From Polynucleobacter sp. (lineage in GTDB: Bacteria; Pseudomonadota; Gammaproteobacteria; Burkholderiales; Burkholderiaceae), in the NCBI GenBank assembly GCA_030157655.1, contig JAOAUK010000032.1:1-58696 (forward strand): a DNA stretch of 58,696 nucleotides, read 5' to 3'. The notes beneath the pieces were generated by a model that was not told the DNA's origin, made no database searches, and saw only the letters and a list, made by a program, of their open reading frames with translations. Positions within the stretch are counted from its first letter, which is position 1. The number at the start of each line of letters is the position of its first letter. Of this stretch, positions 1 through 13,719 are shown piece by piece. A program made the translations under genes and the position numbers.

Positions 1-39
1 ATCTTAAATAAGTAAGCTCAAGCAATCAAGACCGTAATT

Positions 40-1443
40 CTAGCCTATTTTTATACTTCTTTGCAAGCGCTCTTTTGTTTCCTCTATACCAATCAATGAG
101 ATAACTGCGTCAATGGCTGGTGTTTGGGTAGTTGCAAACATGGCAAAACGCACTGGCATAGCTAAAGCAGGCATTTTTAGGCCATGTTTTGCCAAAACTG
201 CCTTAAAAGCCGCAGACACAGCAGCCTTAGTGCCATCCCCTGCTTCTAATTCAGCAATAAAGTCAGCAATAGCAGGTTTGATAGCCTCAGGAATATTAGC
301 CTCTAAATCAGCAGCAGAATGGTTAGGTCTATCCATATAGAACAACCTAGCACCCTCAGCAATTTCAATCAAAGTATTGGCGCGATCCTTGAGGATATTA
401 ACAACACCAACAAAATCAGGGCCTACATCTGTTTTGATACCAAGGTTTTGTGCAAAAGGCAAAGAACGCTTGGCTAAATCGGCCGCATCTGCCTGCTGAA
501 TGTAATGATGATTTAACCAAAGTAATTTCTCTGGATTATGTTGGGCTGGTGATTTACCTAAATGATCCAAGTTGAACCACTCAACAAATTGCTCTTTGGT
601 GAATACTTCAGCATCACCATGCGACCAACCTAAACGAGCCAAGTAATTCAGCACAGCTTCTGGCATGTAGCCCTGACGCTCATAATCACGCACACTCATA
701 GCACCATTACGCTTACTCATTTTTTCACCTTGATCATTTAAGACCGTTGGCAAGTGAGCATAAATTGGTGAAACACCACCAAGTGCTTTAAGAATATTAA
801 TCTGGCGAGGCGTATTGTTCACGTGATCATCACCACGAATCACATGAGTGATTTTCATGTCCAAATCATCTACAACCACACAGAAGTTGTAGGTCGGCGT
901 GCCATCAGGACGAGCAATGACTAAATCATCTAATTCGTCATTACTAATTTCAATACGCCCCTTCACTGCATCATCCCAAACCACGCTGCCGCCAATAGGG
1001 TTTCTAAAGCGAATAACCGGCTTTACGCCATCAGGAGGTGTTGGCAAATTCTTGCCTGGCTCAGGACGCCAAAAACCGTTGTATCTAGGTTTTTCTTTGT
1101 TAGCCATCTGTTGCTCACGCAAGGCATTCAACTCTTCCTCGCTCATGTAGCAGTAGTAGGCCAATCCATCTTTAAGCATCTGTGCAATCACTTCACGATA
1201 ACGATCCATGCGTTGCATTTGATAAATAGGCCCCTCATCTATATCGAGGCCCAACCATTTCATACCTTCAATAATCACATCAACAGCCTCTTGGCTAGAG
1301 CGCTCTTGATCAGTATCTTCAATACGCAAAATGAAGTCCCCTTGCATCTTGCGGGCAAATGCCCATGGATACAAAGCGCTTCTTAGGTTGCCAAGGTGAA
1401 TAAAGCCCGTTGGGCTAGGTGCAAATCGTGTTCTAACTGTCAT
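40..1443 (-). CDS. gltX: Glutamate--tRNA ligase
   Basis: Cytoplasmic class I aminoacyl-tRNA synthetase that charges tRNA-Glu with glutamate using ATP. The 467-residue product has the family's usual length. The N-terminus carries FAPSPTG (residues 7-13) followed by the HIGH-type signature HLGN (16-19), and the second catalytic signature KMSKR sits at 241-245. The remainder is the helical anticodon-binding region. Translation starts at ATG and ends in TAG. The MFS gene lies 33 bases upstream on the same strand, so the two may be co-transcribed. No terminator is visible in the 39 bases left at the window edge. Nothing unusual; a non-discriminating GluRS that also charges tRNA-Gln cannot be excluded from sequence alone. 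Confidence 0.97.
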   Translation of the reverse strand: MTVRTRFAPSPTGFIHLGNLRSALYPWAFARKMQGDFILRIEDTDQERSSQEAVDVIIEGMKWLGLDIDEGPIYQMQRMDRYREVIAQMLKDGLAYYCYMSEEELNALREQQMANKEKPRYNGFWRPEPGKNLPTPPDGVKPVIRFRNPIGGSVVWDDAVKGRIEISNDELDDLVIARPDGTPTYNFCVVVDDLDMKITHVIRGDDHVNNTPRQINILKALGGVSPIYAHLPTVLNDQGEKMSKRNGAMSVRDYERQGYMPEAVLNYLARLGWSHGDAEVFTKEQFVEWFNLDHLGKSPAQHNPEKLLWLNHHYIQQADAADLAKRSLPFAQNLGIKTDVGPDFVGVVNILKDRANTLIEIAEGARLFYMDRPNHSAADLEANIPEAIKPAIADFIAELEAGDGTKAAVSAAFKAVLAKHGLKMPALAMPVRFAMFATTQTPAIDAVISLIGIEETKERLQRSIKIG

Positions 1444-1476
1444 AAACTACATTATCTCATTGACGAGATTCGTAGC

Positions 1477-2688
1477 TTATTTTTCGAGCAATGGCCTCTG
1501 CTTAGTTGCCAATGCTCCACCTAGCAAAAGAGCTGCCCCCGAAAATAATAAGCCGCTTGCCAAACCACCCTGACCATCAGAAATCCACCCAGCAATTGTT
1601 GGACCAATAATTTGTCCCGCCGCAAAAATAGTCGTAAATGCAGTGATACCACCAACCCAATCGGCAGGCGGCATATTGTGTTTAACAAAGGCTGTGGTTG
1701 ACGCAACAGCTGATAAAAATACACAACCAAACATGATTCCAGAAATGAAAATGCCTACTATTGCTAATGCATTTAAAGTCACGTCATAAATGGCCATCAG
1801 TGCTGGAATCAAGGAGGCCAAACCTAATAAGGTATTCAAAATGGCCAGCGATTGACCACCTTTATAGTGATCCAGCATCTGCGCCCAAAGCCGTGAAGAT
1901 GCCATCACCGAAAGGCCTAAAACAGCATAAAAGATATTGATCGTAGTTGATGCCAACCCAAGTTGTTTGAGTAGCGCAATGACAAACGTCATGTAACCAA
2001 TATAACCAACTCCAAACATAAAATAAGCCGCCAAAATTGGTATGTAGGTGCGTAGCGCAGTACCAGAGTGACCAACTGGTTTAGGTGGCATGGCAGGAAT
2101 AGAAGTAATTGGCCTCATTAAAACTATCGTGAGAACAATGCATAACGCACCCAGCGCATACCAGGCGAACTGCCAAGAATGCTCCCATTGAGCCCTGATA
2201 CCCCATTCATTAAAGAATGGCACAGCCAATGTTGATATAAGAATCCCTAAACCAGGACCGCCATAGTAGATGCCTAATAAAAGACCGGAACGATTCGCAT
2301 GAATACTGCCCAATTGAGAAACCAGCACACCACCAGCAACAAATATCCAAGCACTGGCTATTCCCGCAATCACTCTTAATACAAATAGAAAACTGGTGTT
2401 ATCCGTACATCCTGATAAATATAAAAAAATTCCTGTAATAACGGATGCACTGATAAAAAATCGATGCACTGACATTCTTCGCATCACCATGGGCGAACTT
2501 AATGCCCCAATGAAATACCCCAAAGCATTTGCAGTGTTCATAGTCCCAGCAACCAGGTATGACCAATCTAAATCCTCTCTCATAACAGGCAACAAAAGCC
2601 CATATGAGAAACGTGCCAAACCCAAGGCAATAGCTGAGCCTAAAGCGAGTGAAAAAGCAGTTAAAAATGGATGTTTATTTGAAAACAC
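1477..2688 (-). CDS. MFS transporter, YbfB/YjiJ type
   Basis: Predicted inner-membrane major facilitator of 403 residues with about twelve hydrophobic segments. The N-terminal block (LGLARFSYGLLLPVMRED, about residues 22-39) and the following NTANALGYFIGAL stretch are typical of the YbfB/YjiJ branch, whose substrates are mostly unknown. It begins with a GTG codon (2686-2688). The hslO start lies only 36 bases away on the opposite strand, so the promoters of both genes must overlap the neighbouring coding regions. The short gap to gltX suggests read-through into that gene. The family is clear; no substrate can be assigned. Confidence 0.85.
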   Translation of the reverse strand: MFSNKHPFLTAFSLALGSAIALGLARFSYGLLLPVMREDLDWSYLVAGTMNTANALGYFIGALSSPMVMRRMSVHRFFISASVITGIFLYLSGCTDNTSFLFVLRVIAGIASAWIFVAGGVLVSQLGSIHANRSGLLLGIYYGGPGLGILISTLAVPFFNEWGIRAQWEHSWQFAWYALGALCIVLTIVLMRPITSIPAMPPKPVGHSGTALRTYIPILAAYFMFGVGYIGYMTFVIALLKQLGLASTTINIFYAVLGLSVMASSRLWAQMLDHYKGGQSLAILNTLLGLASLIPALMAIYDVTLNALAIVGIFISGIMFGCVFLSAVASTTAFVKHNMPPADWVGGITAFTTIFAAGQIIGPTIAGWISDGQGGLASGLLFSGAALLLGGALATKQRPLLEK

Positions 2689-2724
2689 AGCATGTCATTT
2701 CATAAAGTTTCTACAATATACATT

Positions 2725-3705
2725 ATGACAGAAAAATATGCTTCAGATTCACTCCAGGTTTTTGTTTTTGATGGTGCCCCTGTAAGAGGTGAAATCGTTA
2801 ATATCAGAGACTCATGGCAAGCCATTTTGGCCCGCAAAAACTATCCTCCAGCGGTTAAAAAACTACTCGGGGATCTAGTTGCCGCAGGCGTATTACTTTG
2901 CGGGACCTTGAAATTCAATGGCAGCATGATTATTCAGGCCCAAGGTAATGGGGCCATTCGATTATTGGTACTCGAATGCAATGAAAATCTAGTTATTAGA
3001 GCTACTGCCAAAATGAATGAGGACATAGACCTATCAAACTTGGCAGAGGATGCTGGGCTATCAGATTTAATTAATCCAGATGGCAAAGGCAGACTTGTCA
3101 TCACCCTAGATCCAGCAGATCGACAGCCTGGTCAAAACCCCTACCAAGGCATTGTTGCCCTCAGCGATGATGGCAAGCCTGTACAAAGCATTGCTGAGGC
3201 TATCACGATCTACATGAGAGATTCAGAGCAACTTGAAACACGCCTATGGTTGGCTAGCGATGAACAATCTTGCGGCGGACTTCTTCTACAAAAACTACCT
3301 AATATGGGTGGTCAATTAAACATGGACGATGAAGTCGCAGCCGAGGGCTGGTCACGACTTCAAATGCTTTCTGATACTGTCACCAATGAAGAATTACTCA
3401 ACCTAGAACCCAAAGTGTTGATGAAACGACTCTACCTAGATGAGTCATCACATCATGGTGTCAGAAGCTTTGATCAACGGCATATTCAATTTGGATGTCG
3501 CTGCTCACGGATTAAAGTGGCAGATATGCTAAAAATGTTGGGTGAAGATGAAATCAACGGGATATTAGAAGAGAAATCTAGCGTTGAAACCAATTGCGAT
3601 TTTTGCGGCCAAATTTATATTTTTGATGCGGTCGATTGCAAACAAATATTCGCTAGCCCAACGATTATTGACGCCATCAAACAAGCGCCTAATTCAAAGC
3701 ATTAA
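2725..3705 (+). CDS. hslO: Hsp33 redox-regulated holdase chaperone
   Basis: Cytoplasmic chaperone activated by oxidative unfolding, protecting proteins from aggregation under oxidative or bleach stress. The C-terminal zinc-binding switch is intact: CxC at residues 258/260 and CxxC at 291/294 of a 326-residue protein. The reading frame is open from ATG 2692, but the family begins near TEKYASDSLQ, so I choose the internal ATG at 2725. A TACAAT box at 2713-2718 just before it could be a -10 element giving a very short leader. The gene is divergent from the MFS gene and convergent with ftsB, with 12 bases between the two stop codons. Confidence 0.93.
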   Translation: MTEKYASDSLQVFVFDGAPVRGEIVNIRDSWQAILARKNYPPAVKKLLGDLVAAGVLLCGTLKFNGSMIIQAQGNGAIRLLVLECNENLVIRATAKMNEDIDLSNLAEDAGLSDLINPDGKGRLVITLDPADRQPGQNPYQGIVALSDDGKPVQSIAEAITIYMRDSEQLETRLWLASDEQSCGGLLLQKLPNMGGQLNMDDEVAAEGWSRLQMLSDTVTNEELLNLEPKVLMKRLYLDESSHHGVRSFDQRHIQFGCRCSRIKVADMLKMLGEDEINGILEEKSSVETNCDFCGQIYIFDAVDCKQIFASPTIIDAIKQAPNSKH

Positions 3706-3717
3706 TAAATACTCTGG

Positions 3718-4029
3718 CTATTTCTTTTGTGTATTTGCTTCATCAGTTGAAGGCTTTTTGCTAGGCACTACCTGAACAAAGATTTCACCTTCTTTACTCA
3801 TGCCATGCTCTGCTCGAGCACGCTCCTCAATAGCTTTGGTGCCGTCTTTCAGATCTTTCACCTCGCCCGCTAACTTTGCGTTGCGAGCAGCTAGTGCGTC
3901 ATTCTTTTCCATTTGCTTGGAAACCTGGCGATCCAACTCATAGACCCTCAGCCAACCACCCTTACCAAGCCATAGTGGATACTGAATAATGACTAAGAGA
4001 GCCAACATGCCGTAAACAACGATACGCAT
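3718..4029 (-). CDS. ftsB: Cell division protein FtsB (septum formation initiator family)
   Basis: Small bitopic divisome protein that forms a complex with FtsL and FtsQ. The 103 residues comprise one N-terminal membrane segment (about residues 4-21, [17 protein letters not shown]) followed by a periplasmic coiled coil (about 28-75, rich in E/K/A/L heptads) and the conserved tail [17 protein letters not shown]. Location directly after eno (39-base gap) matches the common eno-ftsB order in proteobacteria. It is the last gene of the pyrG-kdsA-eno-ftsB run. Confidence 0.93.
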   Translation of the reverse strand: MRIVVYGMLALLVIIQYPLWLGKGGWLRVYELDRQVSKQMEKNDALAARNAKLAGEVKDLKDGTKAIEERARAEHGMSKEGEIFVQVVPSKKPSTDEANTQKK

Positions 4030-4068
4030 AATAGGCTCTCTTATATTTCTCTTAAGATAATCTACAAA

Positions 4069-6230
<2,162 letters not shown>

Positions 6231-6258
6231 GGCCAATTCCCTAACTCTGATTAACAGG

Positions 6259-7917
<1,659 letters not shown>

Positions 7918-7934
7918 TTAGTGGGTAATACGCA

Positions 7935-7964
7935 ATTATACCGATACCCAAAAAGAATGTTCAA
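7935..7964 (-). promoter_or_regulatory. Sigma-70-type promoter of pyrG operon
   Basis: Read on the minus strand: TTGAAC at 7964-7959, an 18-base spacer, and a perfect TATAAT at 7940-7935, about 20-25 bases before the pyrG ATG. This is one of the clearest -35/-10 pairs in the window and fits transcription of pyrG-kdsA-eno-ftsB as a unit separate from the Anbu cluster upstream. Confidence 0.7.
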
Positions 7965-8002
7965 AAAAACAACTTTGACCAAAATATCAGGCCAGAAACC
8001 CT

Positions 8003-8722
8003 TTACCAGACTGGATCTTCAATTTCCGAGAAAATTTGACGCAACCTTTTCCCCCAAGTTTCATGAATCATCTTGAAATATTCGTCTTTTTCATCAATCA
8101 CCATAAGATGATCAGTTCTTAAATCGTTTTTTGGATAAATCAGTAGGTCCAACGGCAGCCCCACCGAGATATTTGACTTAATAGTTGAGTCCATAGAAAT
8201 AAGAGCGCACTTCGCTGCCTCTTTTAATGGTGTCGCCTGAGTAATGACTCTATCCAAAATGGGTTTACCGTATTTAGCCTCACCAATTTGGAAATATGGT
8301 GTCTCAACGGTGGCTTCAATGAAGTTACCAGCAGCATATACCTGGAAAATTGAAGGATCATGCCCTTTAATTTGTCCGCCAAAAATTAGATGGATATTGA
8401 AATCGATGCCCGATTTCTTTAACTCTTCCGCATCTCGATCTCTCACTTTTCTAACGATATCTCCAACTACTTGAGCAGCCTCAAATAGCGTTGGCGCATT
8501 CCATATACTTGGACCATCTGGATCAGGATGATTTAAATGATGTCTCACAGCTTGAGTAATAGCTAAATTACCAGCTGACATCAAAACCATTAAACGCTCA
8601 CCATCCTTTTTAAAAATGGCCATTTTTCTAAAGTTAGATACGGCATCTACCCCAGCATTTGTTCGACTATCTGACAAAAACACCAAACCTTGATCCAACC
8701 GTACAGCAACGCAATAAGTCAT
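8003..8722 (-). CDS. Anbu (ancestral beta subunit) proteasome-like peptidase
   Basis: 239-residue member of the Ntn-hydrolase proteasome superfamily (COG3484, Anbu/bacterial proteasome homologue). After Met removal the N-terminal nucleophile is Thr (residue 2, MTYCVAV). The conserved Asp (18, LSDSRTN), the basic Lys (33, NFRKMAIF) and the glycine-containing segment LMSAGNLA about residue 50 match the beta-subunit active site. Anbu proteins form open-ring helical or dodecameric assemblies, and their natural substrates are uncertain. It follows the alpha-E protein (42 bases) and the ATP-grasp protein, its well-known genomic partners. The usual transglutaminase gene is absent. It is not HslV: no HslU ATPase is present. 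Confidence 0.88.
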   Translation of the reverse strand: MTYCVAVRLDQGLVFLSDSRTNAGVDAVSNFRKMAIFKKDGERLMVLMSAGNLAITQAVRHHLNHPDPDGPSIWNAPTLFEAAQVVGDIVRKVRDRDAEELKKSGIDFNIHLIFGGQIKGHDPSIFQVYAAGNFIEATVETPYFQIGEAKYGKPILDRVITQATPLKEAAKCALISMDSTIKSNISVGLPLDLLIYPKNDLRTDHLMVIDEKDEYFKMIHETWGKRLRQIFSEIEDPVW

Positions 8723-8764
8723 GACACTACACTTTCAATATTTTTAAAAGTCTTTTGGCACCAA

Positions 8765-9724
8765 TCAAGCAGCCATTTCTTCCATCGGCAACAAAAAGTC
8801 GCGGCTAATACCACTGCCTACAGCATTAATTCTTTCCAAGAAGTCCGTTAAAAATGCGTGCAAACCTTGCTCCAAGATCTCTGAAATATGTGCATCACGT
8901 AATTGCGCTAGAAGATTTCTAGCCTGCGTAATTGTTTTGCTCGATTGAGCATTTTTAAGCTTACCCAGCAAATCCACCACCTCACCTACACAGGCAGAGA
9001 GTGACCTAGGCATATCGGATCTAAGAATCAATAAATCAGCCACACGCTCTGGCGTAATCACATCACGATAAACCTTACGGTAGATTTCAAAAGCAGATAC
9101 AGAGCGAAGAATAGCTGCCCAGTAATAAAAATCATCGACTGAATCATGTCCCTGCTCACGCATATTTTCAGCTGTTAGAGACTTAACATCTAACAAACGT
9201 GCCGTGTTATCAGCCCTTTCCAAGAAAGTGCCCAAGCGAATAAAGTGAAACACCTCATCCCGCACCATTGTGCCGTGCTGAACACCACGTGTCTGATGCG
9301 AACGAAATTTCACCCACTCAAAAAATTCTGATGGCGCACTATCTAACATCCCATCACGCATTTTCTTTTGCGCCTCTAACCAAGTCGTATTGATGGTTTC
9401 CCATAACTCAGTTGTCATTGAACCTCTCACTGCCCTTGCGTTTTCTCTAGCGGCCTGCAAGCAACGCATGATGGAGGATGGGTTATTCATATCACTGACC
9501 ATGAAATGAATGACATCTCTTGGTGACATTAGTACATAACTAGCATCAAATGCGGCTGTTAACTCTGAAATCTCCAAAAGAGATCTCCATGCCTGCTCTG
9601 CCACTTCTGCTGACTGCGGCAACAATGACATTTGATAATTAACGTCCAACATACGAGCGGTATTCTCGGCTCGTTCTGTGTAACGAGACATCCAATATAA
9701 ATGGTCTGCTGTTCTAGATAACAT
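8765..9724 (-). CDS. Alpha-E domain protein (DUF403)
   Basis: 319-residue, almost entirely alpha-helical protein. The N-terminal motif SRTADHLYWMSRYTERAENT (residues 3-22) with its ExxR core is the hallmark of the alpha-E family, and a second copy-like motif, FIRLGTFLERADNTARLLD, occurs about residue 166. The biochemical function is not established. The family is consistently found next to circularly permuted ATP-grasp proteins, transglutaminases and Anbu, and has been proposed to take part in synthesis or processing of a peptide-like product. It lies 21 bases after the ATP-grasp gene and 42 before Anbu, indicating one transcript. Confidence 0.9.
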   Translation of the reverse strand: MLSRTADHLYWMSRYTERAENTARMLDVNYQMSLLPQSAEVAEQAWRSLLEISELTAAFDASYVLMSPRDVIHFMVSDMNNPSSIMRCLQAARENARAVRGSMTTELWETINTTWLEAQKKMRDGMLDSAPSEFFEWVKFRSHQTRGVQHGTMVRDEVFHFIRLGTFLERADNTARLLDVKSLTAENMREQGHDSVDDFYYWAAILRSVSAFEIYRKVYRDVITPERVADLLILRSDMPRSLSACVGEVVDLLGKLKNAQSSKTITQARNLLAQLRDAHISEILEQGLHAFLTDFLERINAVGSGISRDFLLPMEEMAA

Positions 9725-9745
9725 GTCGATATCTCCTATTATTTT

Positions 9746-11209
9746 TTAATGTTCTAAGACCCAAGTGTCCTTGGTGCCACCACCTTGCGATGAGTTAACC
9801 ACCAAAGAACCTTCTTTCAAAGCAACCCGAGTTAATCCACCAGGGGCCATCCGAACTTCTTTACCTGACAAAACAAACGGTCGTAAATCGATATGACGAG
9901 GTGCAATACCAGAATCAACATAGGTTGGGCATGTAGACAAAGCCAAGGTAGGTTGAGCGATATAGCCTTCTGGATGAGCCTTCACTTTTTCTTTAAATTC
10001 AGCCACCTCTGCTTTAGTGGAAGCAGGTCCAACCAACATGCCATAACCACCCGCACCATGAACTTCCTTCACCACCAAGTCAGCCATGTTATCCAGCACA
10101 TACTTCAAATCATCAGGCTTGCGACACATGTACGTTGGTACGTTTGAAATTAACGGTTCCTCATCCAAATAAAAACGAATCATGTCTGGTACATATGGGT
10201 AGATTGATTTGTCATCTGCAACCCCCGTACCTATTGCGTTACAAATAGCGACATTGCCTGCCCTATATGCCCTTAATAAACCATGAGCGCCTAATGCTGA
10301 ATCGGATCTAAAAACTTCAGGATCCAAAAAATCGTCATCGACGCGTCTATAAATCACATCAACTCTCTTAGCTCCTTGTGTTGTTCTCATGTAAACAACA
10401 TCCTTTTGCACGAAGAGATCTTTGCCTTCCACTAATTCCACACCCATTTGTTGCGCCAAGAATGCGTGCTCAAAATAAGCCGAGTTATACATACCAGGCG
10501 TTAAGACCACCACCGTTGCATTTGAGTGCTTACTCGGCGCTGCCTGACGCAACGTATCTAGCAATAGATCTGGATAATGAGCAACAGGAGCTACGCGATG
10601 TTGTGCAAATAACTCTGGGAAAAGACGCATCATCATCTTGCGGTTTTCCAACATATAAGACACGCCTGACGGCACACGCAAGTTGTCTTCTAAAACAAAA
10701 AATTCGCCTGTGTTTTCACCATGAGTTGCGCGCACAATATCAATGCCTGCAATATGAGCATAAATACTCATCGGCACATCTATACCAACCATCTCCGGTC
10801 TAAATTGAGCGTTGTTAATAACCTGCTCTCTGGGAATAACACCAGCCTTAAGAATATGTTGCTCGTGATAGACGTCATGTAAAAACATATTTAAGGCTGT
10901 AACGCGTTGGCGTAAACCAGTCTCTAAGCGACTCCACTCTGAGGCAGGAAAAATCCTCGGAACAATATCAAACGGAATTGTTCTTTCAGTGCCACCACTC
11001 TCACCATACACAGCAAATGTGATGCCCACGCGGCGGAACATTAAATCAGCCTCTTCACGTCTGGCACTCAGATATTGATCACCCTGCTGACTTAGCCATT
11101 GAGAGAATTCTTTGTAATGCGGGCGAGCCAATGTTGAATTTTTGAAGTCTCTTTCAAGATCATCCAAAGCCATCTCATCAAAAGGCAATTTACGCTCCAT
11201 GACCATCAT
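9746..11209 (-). CDS. Circularly permuted type 2 ATP-grasp protein
   Basis: 487-residue protein of the CP_ATPgrasp_2 family (former DUF404/DUF407). Visible hallmarks are FAVYGESGGTERTIPFDIVP (about 68-87), FVLEDNLRVPSGVSYMLENR (about 171-190), the ATP-grasp-like VDVIYRRVDDDFLDP, NAIGTGVADDKSIYPYVPD, DLVVKEVHGAGGYGMLVGP and the C-terminal SSQGGGTKDTWVL. ATP-grasp enzymes join a carboxylate to an amine or thiol, so this is a probable peptide or amide ligase with unknown substrate. The start could be either of the first two Met codons (MMVMERK). It sits 27 bases after comEC and heads the ATP-grasp/alpha-E/Anbu trio. Confidence 0.9.
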   Translation of the reverse strand: MMVMERKLPFDEMALDDLERDFKNSTLARPHYKEFSQWLSQQGDQYLSARREEADLMFRRVGITFAVYGESGGTERTIPFDIVPRIFPASEWSRLETGLRQRVTALNMFLHDVYHEQHILKAGVIPREQVINNAQFRPEMVGIDVPMSIYAHIAGIDIVRATHGENTGEFFVLEDNLRVPSGVSYMLENRKMMMRLFPELFAQHRVAPVAHYPDLLLDTLRQAAPSKHSNATVVVLTPGMYNSAYFEHAFLAQQMGVELVEGKDLFVQKDVVYMRTTQGAKRVDVIYRRVDDDFLDPEVFRSDSALGAHGLLRAYRAGNVAICNAIGTGVADDKSIYPYVPDMIRFYLDEEPLISNVPTYMCRKPDDLKYVLDNMADLVVKEVHGAGGYGMLVGPASTKAEVAEFKEKVKAHPEGYIAQPTLALSTCPTYVDSGIAPRHIDLRPFVLSGKEVRMAPGGLTRVALKEGSLVVNSSQGGGTKDTWVLEH

Positions 11210-11236
11210 GCTTTACTCCCGCAGCTATTTATATAT

Positions 11237-13714
11237 TTATTGATGCCAAGATCTTCTATGTAGATCTCGCCAATGGTCTCGCTTCCAATCTTTCCCCCTG
11301 AAGTTCCAGACTTGAGCACCTGTGTGAACAGTTTCCAGAATCGGAATCCCTCGATCAACATAACGCCCCATAACCTTGGAGTTAGGATGACGATAGCGAT
11401 TTCGATAACCGGCTTGAGCAACAGCCCAATTAGGCTGTAACGCATCCAGAAAGATCTCGGAGGAAGAAGTAGCACTACCATGGTGCGGTATAAGCAAAAT
11501 AGATGCCAATTCATTAGAACGCTTGTATTCACTGGCAATAATGGCCTCACCACCTTTCTCAACATCCCCAGTCAACCAGAAAGAATAGTGTTCATTCCTA
11601 ACCTCAATGACACAACTTAGTGCATTAGGCTTCCCAGAATGGTGCATGGCATCAAATGTCATCTCAGCACCAGGATGCCAAACTTTGAATAAAACCCCAT
11701 CCCAAGACCATGCTTGACCTGCTTTACAAGGCAATGCAGGCACATTTAGCTCTTTTGTACGCTTCAGTAGAAAATGCCACTGTGGCAAAGTACCCAATAA
11801 ATCGCCAAATTCAATACTCTTCATCAGACTCAGTGCACCCCCTACGTGATCAGTGTCTTTATGACTGATAGCTAGGCGGTCCACATATGAAATGCCCTCA
11901 CCCCTTAAAAATGGCAGCACATTTCTTTCGCCAGCATCTGACTCTGGTGAGGTTTTAGGTCCCGTGTCGTACAACAATCGTTTTGATTGAGTTTCCACAA
12001 GTACGGCAGTACCTTGGCCAATATCCAAAACCGTCACTTTAAAATCACCATGCGTTAGATCGTTTGATTTAGGCCATAAGAGTGGTATGCAGCAACACAA
12101 ACCCAATACACGCCCCTTATAACTCAGTAGTAACGGCCCAGGTCGAATGGCATAAATAATGCCTAGAGTTGATAGGAACATTACGAATAAGTTAGGCTGC
12201 GGCAAATACGCCACCGACCAAAACCAAGATGCCATAGGCTCCAAAAACCAGGCAACCAACTCCATACAGGCATGAGCCAACCACAAGCAGCCATTACTCA
12301 ATGGCGATGGCAGTACAGCTCCCAGCATGGCAAACGGGGTGACAATAAAACTAACCAGTGGAATTGCAAAAGCATTGGCTAATGGCGACACAACCGATAC
12401 CTGTGAAAACCAATATAGGGTCAGTGGCAATAATGCAATGGTGACAACTGCCTGCACTCGACTAGCCTCTTTGAATGACTGCCACCATTTTTGTGAGCGA
12501 CTATAGCCATACTCAGATAATCCATCTTGCCCAGGCATAGCAAATAAAATTGCCGCAACCGCTCCAAATGACAACCAAAAGCCAGGCGTGTAGGCAGCCC
12601 ATGGGTCTAAAAATAAAACGATAAACAACGCCCACCACCAAATATCAAAAGCTCTTGTGATGCGACTAGTCCATAGGGCAACTGCAACAACGCCAACCAT
12701 ATACATGGTCCTCTGAGCGGGAATCTGAAAGCCTGCCAACCACGTATAAATCAAAGCGACCACAAAACCACTTAAGGCCGCAACTTTTTGGGCGGCACAA
12801 AACATTGGCAATGATCTCCTTCGCCACAAACGATTTGCTAAAGCCGCTCCCATGCCAGCCAACATAGTGACATGTAGACCTGAAATTGAAATGAGATGTC
12901 CAATCCCTGTGGCATTGAAAACTTTCCAGTCTTTTTGCGGAATCGCATTTTGCTCACCCATCACCAAAGCAATTAACACGCCAACATATGGCGCATTCTC
13001 AGGCGCTGATTTTTTAATACGTTCACGCAAATGCCATCGAGATAATTCCACGATCGTTGTAAAGTTGATATGAAATTCTTTCAAGAGTTTAGGTTGCCAC
13101 GCCCTTGGTAAGCCTTTTGCTTGAGCCTTGACCGAACCTGTGGCACCTAAATTTTGCTGAAACATCCAACGCTCAAAATCAAAACCATGAGGGTTCATCA
13201 AGCCATGTGCACGCTTTAGCACTACCGGCAATCGCCAACGCTGCCCTGGTCTAATTTCAGGCAACACAGTCTCACCACGCCACCCCGGATACCATCCCAG
13301 CGATAAACGCTTAGGAAAATTCTGCGGATCAAACTGAATCGACTCATCATCAGATACAACCGATTCAACACTTATTGAGAATCGCAATGATTGAGTCCCT
13401 TGAGTGGGCAAACCATCAACAACCCCCTCAACCAGTAAGGGCACACCTTCCAAATATTCAGGTAAGTCATTGGAAATTCGTTGTTGGGTTAAATGCCCTG
13501 ACCAGATAAACCCTAACGCAAATAATATGTAGACCCAAAGACAGAAGGAAATCTTATTAAGTACCTCATCTTTTTTTAATTGCAAAAATGCGATTAATAA
13601 CAAACAAAAACCAAGGGATGCAACTAACCATAACCACCATTGCTGATCTGGCAACTGAGGCAAAAAAAGTAAAAGAGATTCCCCGGCAATGAATGCCGTT
13701 AATAAAAAGCGCAA
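11237..13714 (-). CDS. comEC: ComEC/Rec2 DNA-uptake channel
   Basis: Inner-membrane channel that moves single-stranded DNA into the cytoplasm during natural transformation. The 825 residues contain an N-terminal hydrophobic/DUF4131-like region (1-200), the Competence membrane domain (about 225-495, with GHLISISGLHVTMLAG), and a C-terminal metallo-beta-lactamase-like domain (about 545 onward, LDIGQGTAVLVET, the HxDxDH motif in SHKDTDHVGG, and LLIPHHGSATSSSE). The frame begins at a TTG (13712-13714) with no clear ribosome site, 5 bases after the tatD stop. No better start is visible, so translation is probably coupled to tatD. It implies transformability if the pilus genes exist elsewhere. Confidence 0.92.
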   Translation of the reverse strand: MRFLLTAFIAGESLLLFLPQLPDQQWWLWLVASLGFCLLLIAFLQLKKDEVLNKISFCLWVYILFALGFIWSGHLTQQRISNDLPEYLEGVPLLVEGVVDGLPTQGTQSLRFSISVESVVSDDESIQFDPQNFPKRLSLGWYPGWRGETVLPEIRPGQRWRLPVVLKRAHGLMNPHGFDFERWMFQQNLGATGSVKAQAKGLPRAWQPKLLKEFHINFTTIVELSRWHLRERIKKSAPENAPYVGVLIALVMGEQNAIPQKDWKVFNATGIGHLISISGLHVTMLAGMGAALANRLWRRRSLPMFCAAQKVAALSGFVVALIYTWLAGFQIPAQRTMYMVGVVAVALWTSRITRAFDIWWWALFIVLFLDPWAAYTPGFWLSFGAVAAILFAMPGQDGLSEYGYSRSQKWWQSFKEASRVQAVVTIALLPLTLYWFSQVSVVSPLANAFAIPLVSFIVTPFAMLGAVLPSPLSNGCLWLAHACMELVAWFLEPMASWFWSVAYLPQPNLFVMFLSTLGIIYAIRPGPLLLSYKGRVLGLCCCIPLLWPKSNDLTHGDFKVTVLDIGQGTAVLVETQSKRLLYDTGPKTSPESDAGERNVLPFLRGEGISYVDRLAISHKDTDHVGGALSLMKSIEFGDLLGTLPQWHFLLKRTKELNVPALPCKAGQAWSWDGVLFKVWHPGAEMTFDAMHHSGKPNALSCVIEVRNEHYSFWLTGDVEKGGEAIIASEYKRSNELASILLIPHHGSATSSSEIFLDALQPNWAVAQAGYRNRYRHPNSKVMGRYVDRGIPILETVHTGAQVWNFRGKDWKRDHWRDLHRRSWHQ

Positions 13715-13719
13715 TCTAG

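Noticed and set aside
21-340. Plus-strand frame at the left edge
   Set aside because: Antisense to the gltX C-terminus, no homology evident.
8003-8722. HslV protease subunit
   Set aside because: Length of 239 and sequence fit Anbu, and there is no hslU; neighbours are the alpha-E and ATP-grasp genes.
10378-10803. 141-residue plus-strand reading frame opposite the ATP-grasp gene
   Set aside because: No recognisable domain and lies wholly antisense to a conserved protein.
11206-11565. 119-residue minus-strand frame overlapping the comEC 3' end
   Set aside because: Same region encodes the conserved ComEC beta-lactamase-like domain in another frame.
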